From assembly GCF_020832325.1 (NCBI RefSeq), contig NZ_JAFIEU010000020.1:1-64000 (forward strand): a stretch of 64,000 nt of DNA, given 5' to 3'. The stretch's first letter is position 1, and each line of letters starts with the position of its first letter. Position numbers and translations under genes: made by a program. Source of the stretch: Lunatimonas sp. (GTDB lineage: Bacteria; Bacteroidota; Bacteroidia; Cytophagales; Cyclobacteriaceae). This document shows positions 63,610 through 64,000 of the stretch, one piece after another. The notes under the pieces are model-generated. The model had not been told where the DNA came from and did no database searches. It saw only the letters and a list, made by a program, of their open reading frames with translations.

Positions 63610-64000
63610 TTAACCATTCAGCTTTAACCTAACCAATCGGAAGTAATTCAGAAGGATGTACATGATCATCGGAAATCGCTTGCTAACACCCTTAACTTTC
63701 AATAGCCGGCTTAAAAAGACCATCTTAGTTTGAATGCTTTTTCGTCGAAATCCCGCAAGCATAGTTTGACCGGAATGATGTTTCCTATAAAACCCCATTG
63801 GTGCAGAAAAGTAATACCCATCTCCTTTAGTAAGCAGATATGCCTCCAGCGGCCAATCTCCGATTGGCAAACCCACAATAAGATTCTGAAAAGTCTCATC
63901 AAGTAGCATCCGACGATATACCATGCTTAAAGTTGACCCTTGTTTTAACCGAAGAGAATCAACAAATGAGAACCGAACGTCCTTGTCCCTAGAGAAATTC
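63610..64000 (-). CDS. GT2-like glycosyltransferase, C-terminal part, cut by the window edge
   Basis: The frame is open from the right edge (64000) to a stop at 63610, 130 codons. It reads SLRLKQGSTLSMVYRRMLLDE (in parts), then GLPIGDWPLEAYLLTKGDG and FYRKHHSGQT, which is the acceptor-side end of GT2 transferases: a VFR-like motif, GDWPL...LA..G and YR.H.GG. The catalytic N-terminus is outside the window. An ATG at 63924 is internal and not the true start. It lies 64 bases upstream of the wzz gene on the same strand. Confidence 0.75.
   Translation of the reverse strand, partial: NFSRDKDVRFSFVDSLRLKQGSTLSMVYRRMLLDETFQNLIVGLPIGDWPLEAYLLTKGDGYYFSAPMGFYRKHHSGQTMLAGFRRKSIQTKMVFLSRLLKVKGVSKRFPMIMYILLNYFRLVRLKLNG

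Overview
This window is chromosomal DNA of a Bacteroidota bacterium, most likely of the order Cytophagales (Cyclobacteriaceae-like). This rests on a SusC/SusD pair, DUF4221, DUF4199 and DUF2911 proteins, many lipoproteins, promoters of the TTG-N20-TAnnTTTG type, two formylglycine sulfatases, and Bacteroidota-style polysaccharide genes at both ends. No species is claimed. No rRNA, tRNA or CRISPR array was seen.

Layout. (1) 1-4180: end of a polysaccharide region. It holds the first codons of an IS1595-like transposase at the very edge, a GtrB/DPM1-like glycosyltransferase, a GT-C-like membrane protein, a small HTH protein, a decayed RHS-core relic and an unrecognised gene with its own terminator. 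(2) 4368-12548 (minus strand): metabolic genes, namely a CrtI/PYROXD2-like oxidoreductase, a DUF2911 lipoprotein, a 3-hydroxyacyl-CoA dehydrogenase plus SDR pair, SelO, and a metY-metX operon behind a SAM-I riboswitch. (3) 12979-23142 (plus strand): a PagL-like acyloxyacyl hydrolase; a tight operon of S8 protease, cysteine desulfurase, moaC, mobA and a THUMP RNA methyltransferase; a TolB-propeller/amidohydrolase fusion; and CsaA. (4) 23156-25714 (minus strand): an A/T-rich insert with an AlbA_2/Schlafen-type ATP-binding protein and a ParA ATPase. It is bracketed by a 3' remnant of hsdS and a 5' remnant of hsdM from a type I restriction-modification system. (5) 26123-27558: DUF4199 and TPR proteins.

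(6) 27607-43335: a glycan-use locus. Minus-strand genes encode an MDR oxidoreductase coupled to a GH10 xylanase, a quinoprotein with an internal haem-c domain, a DUF4221 lipoprotein, a sulfatase with a PhoD-like phosphatase, and a second sulfatase. A plus-strand SusC/SusD pair follows and ends at a strong terminator. The mix suggests capture and outer-surface breakdown of a sulfated, possibly xylan-type, glycan. (7) 43489-46494: an MFS transporter, a 26-residue membrane peptide, a CrtA-like protein and glutamyl-Q tRNA(Asp) synthetase. (8) 46549-54296: a beta-propeller/alpha-toroid fusion, a Gfo/Idh/MocA oxidoreductase, a 1024-residue lipoprotein with propeller, HEAT-like and cytochrome c parts, and a Tat-exported TIM-barrel isomerase. 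These look like a periplasmic sugar oxidation and isomerisation set.

(9) 54370-64000 (minus strand): an exopolysaccharide or O-antigen locus. Transcription runs from a truncated GT2 through Wzz, GT4, polymerase/ligase, GT2, a Tat-exported beta-helix protein, GT2 and a UDP-glucuronate epimerase-like SDR to a WecA/MraY-type initiating transferase.

The features most worth following up are the restriction-remnant-bracketed AlbA_2/ParA pair, the propeller/toroid fusion beside the redox cluster, the RHS relic, and the small membrane peptide. All functional calls are from sequence reading alone.
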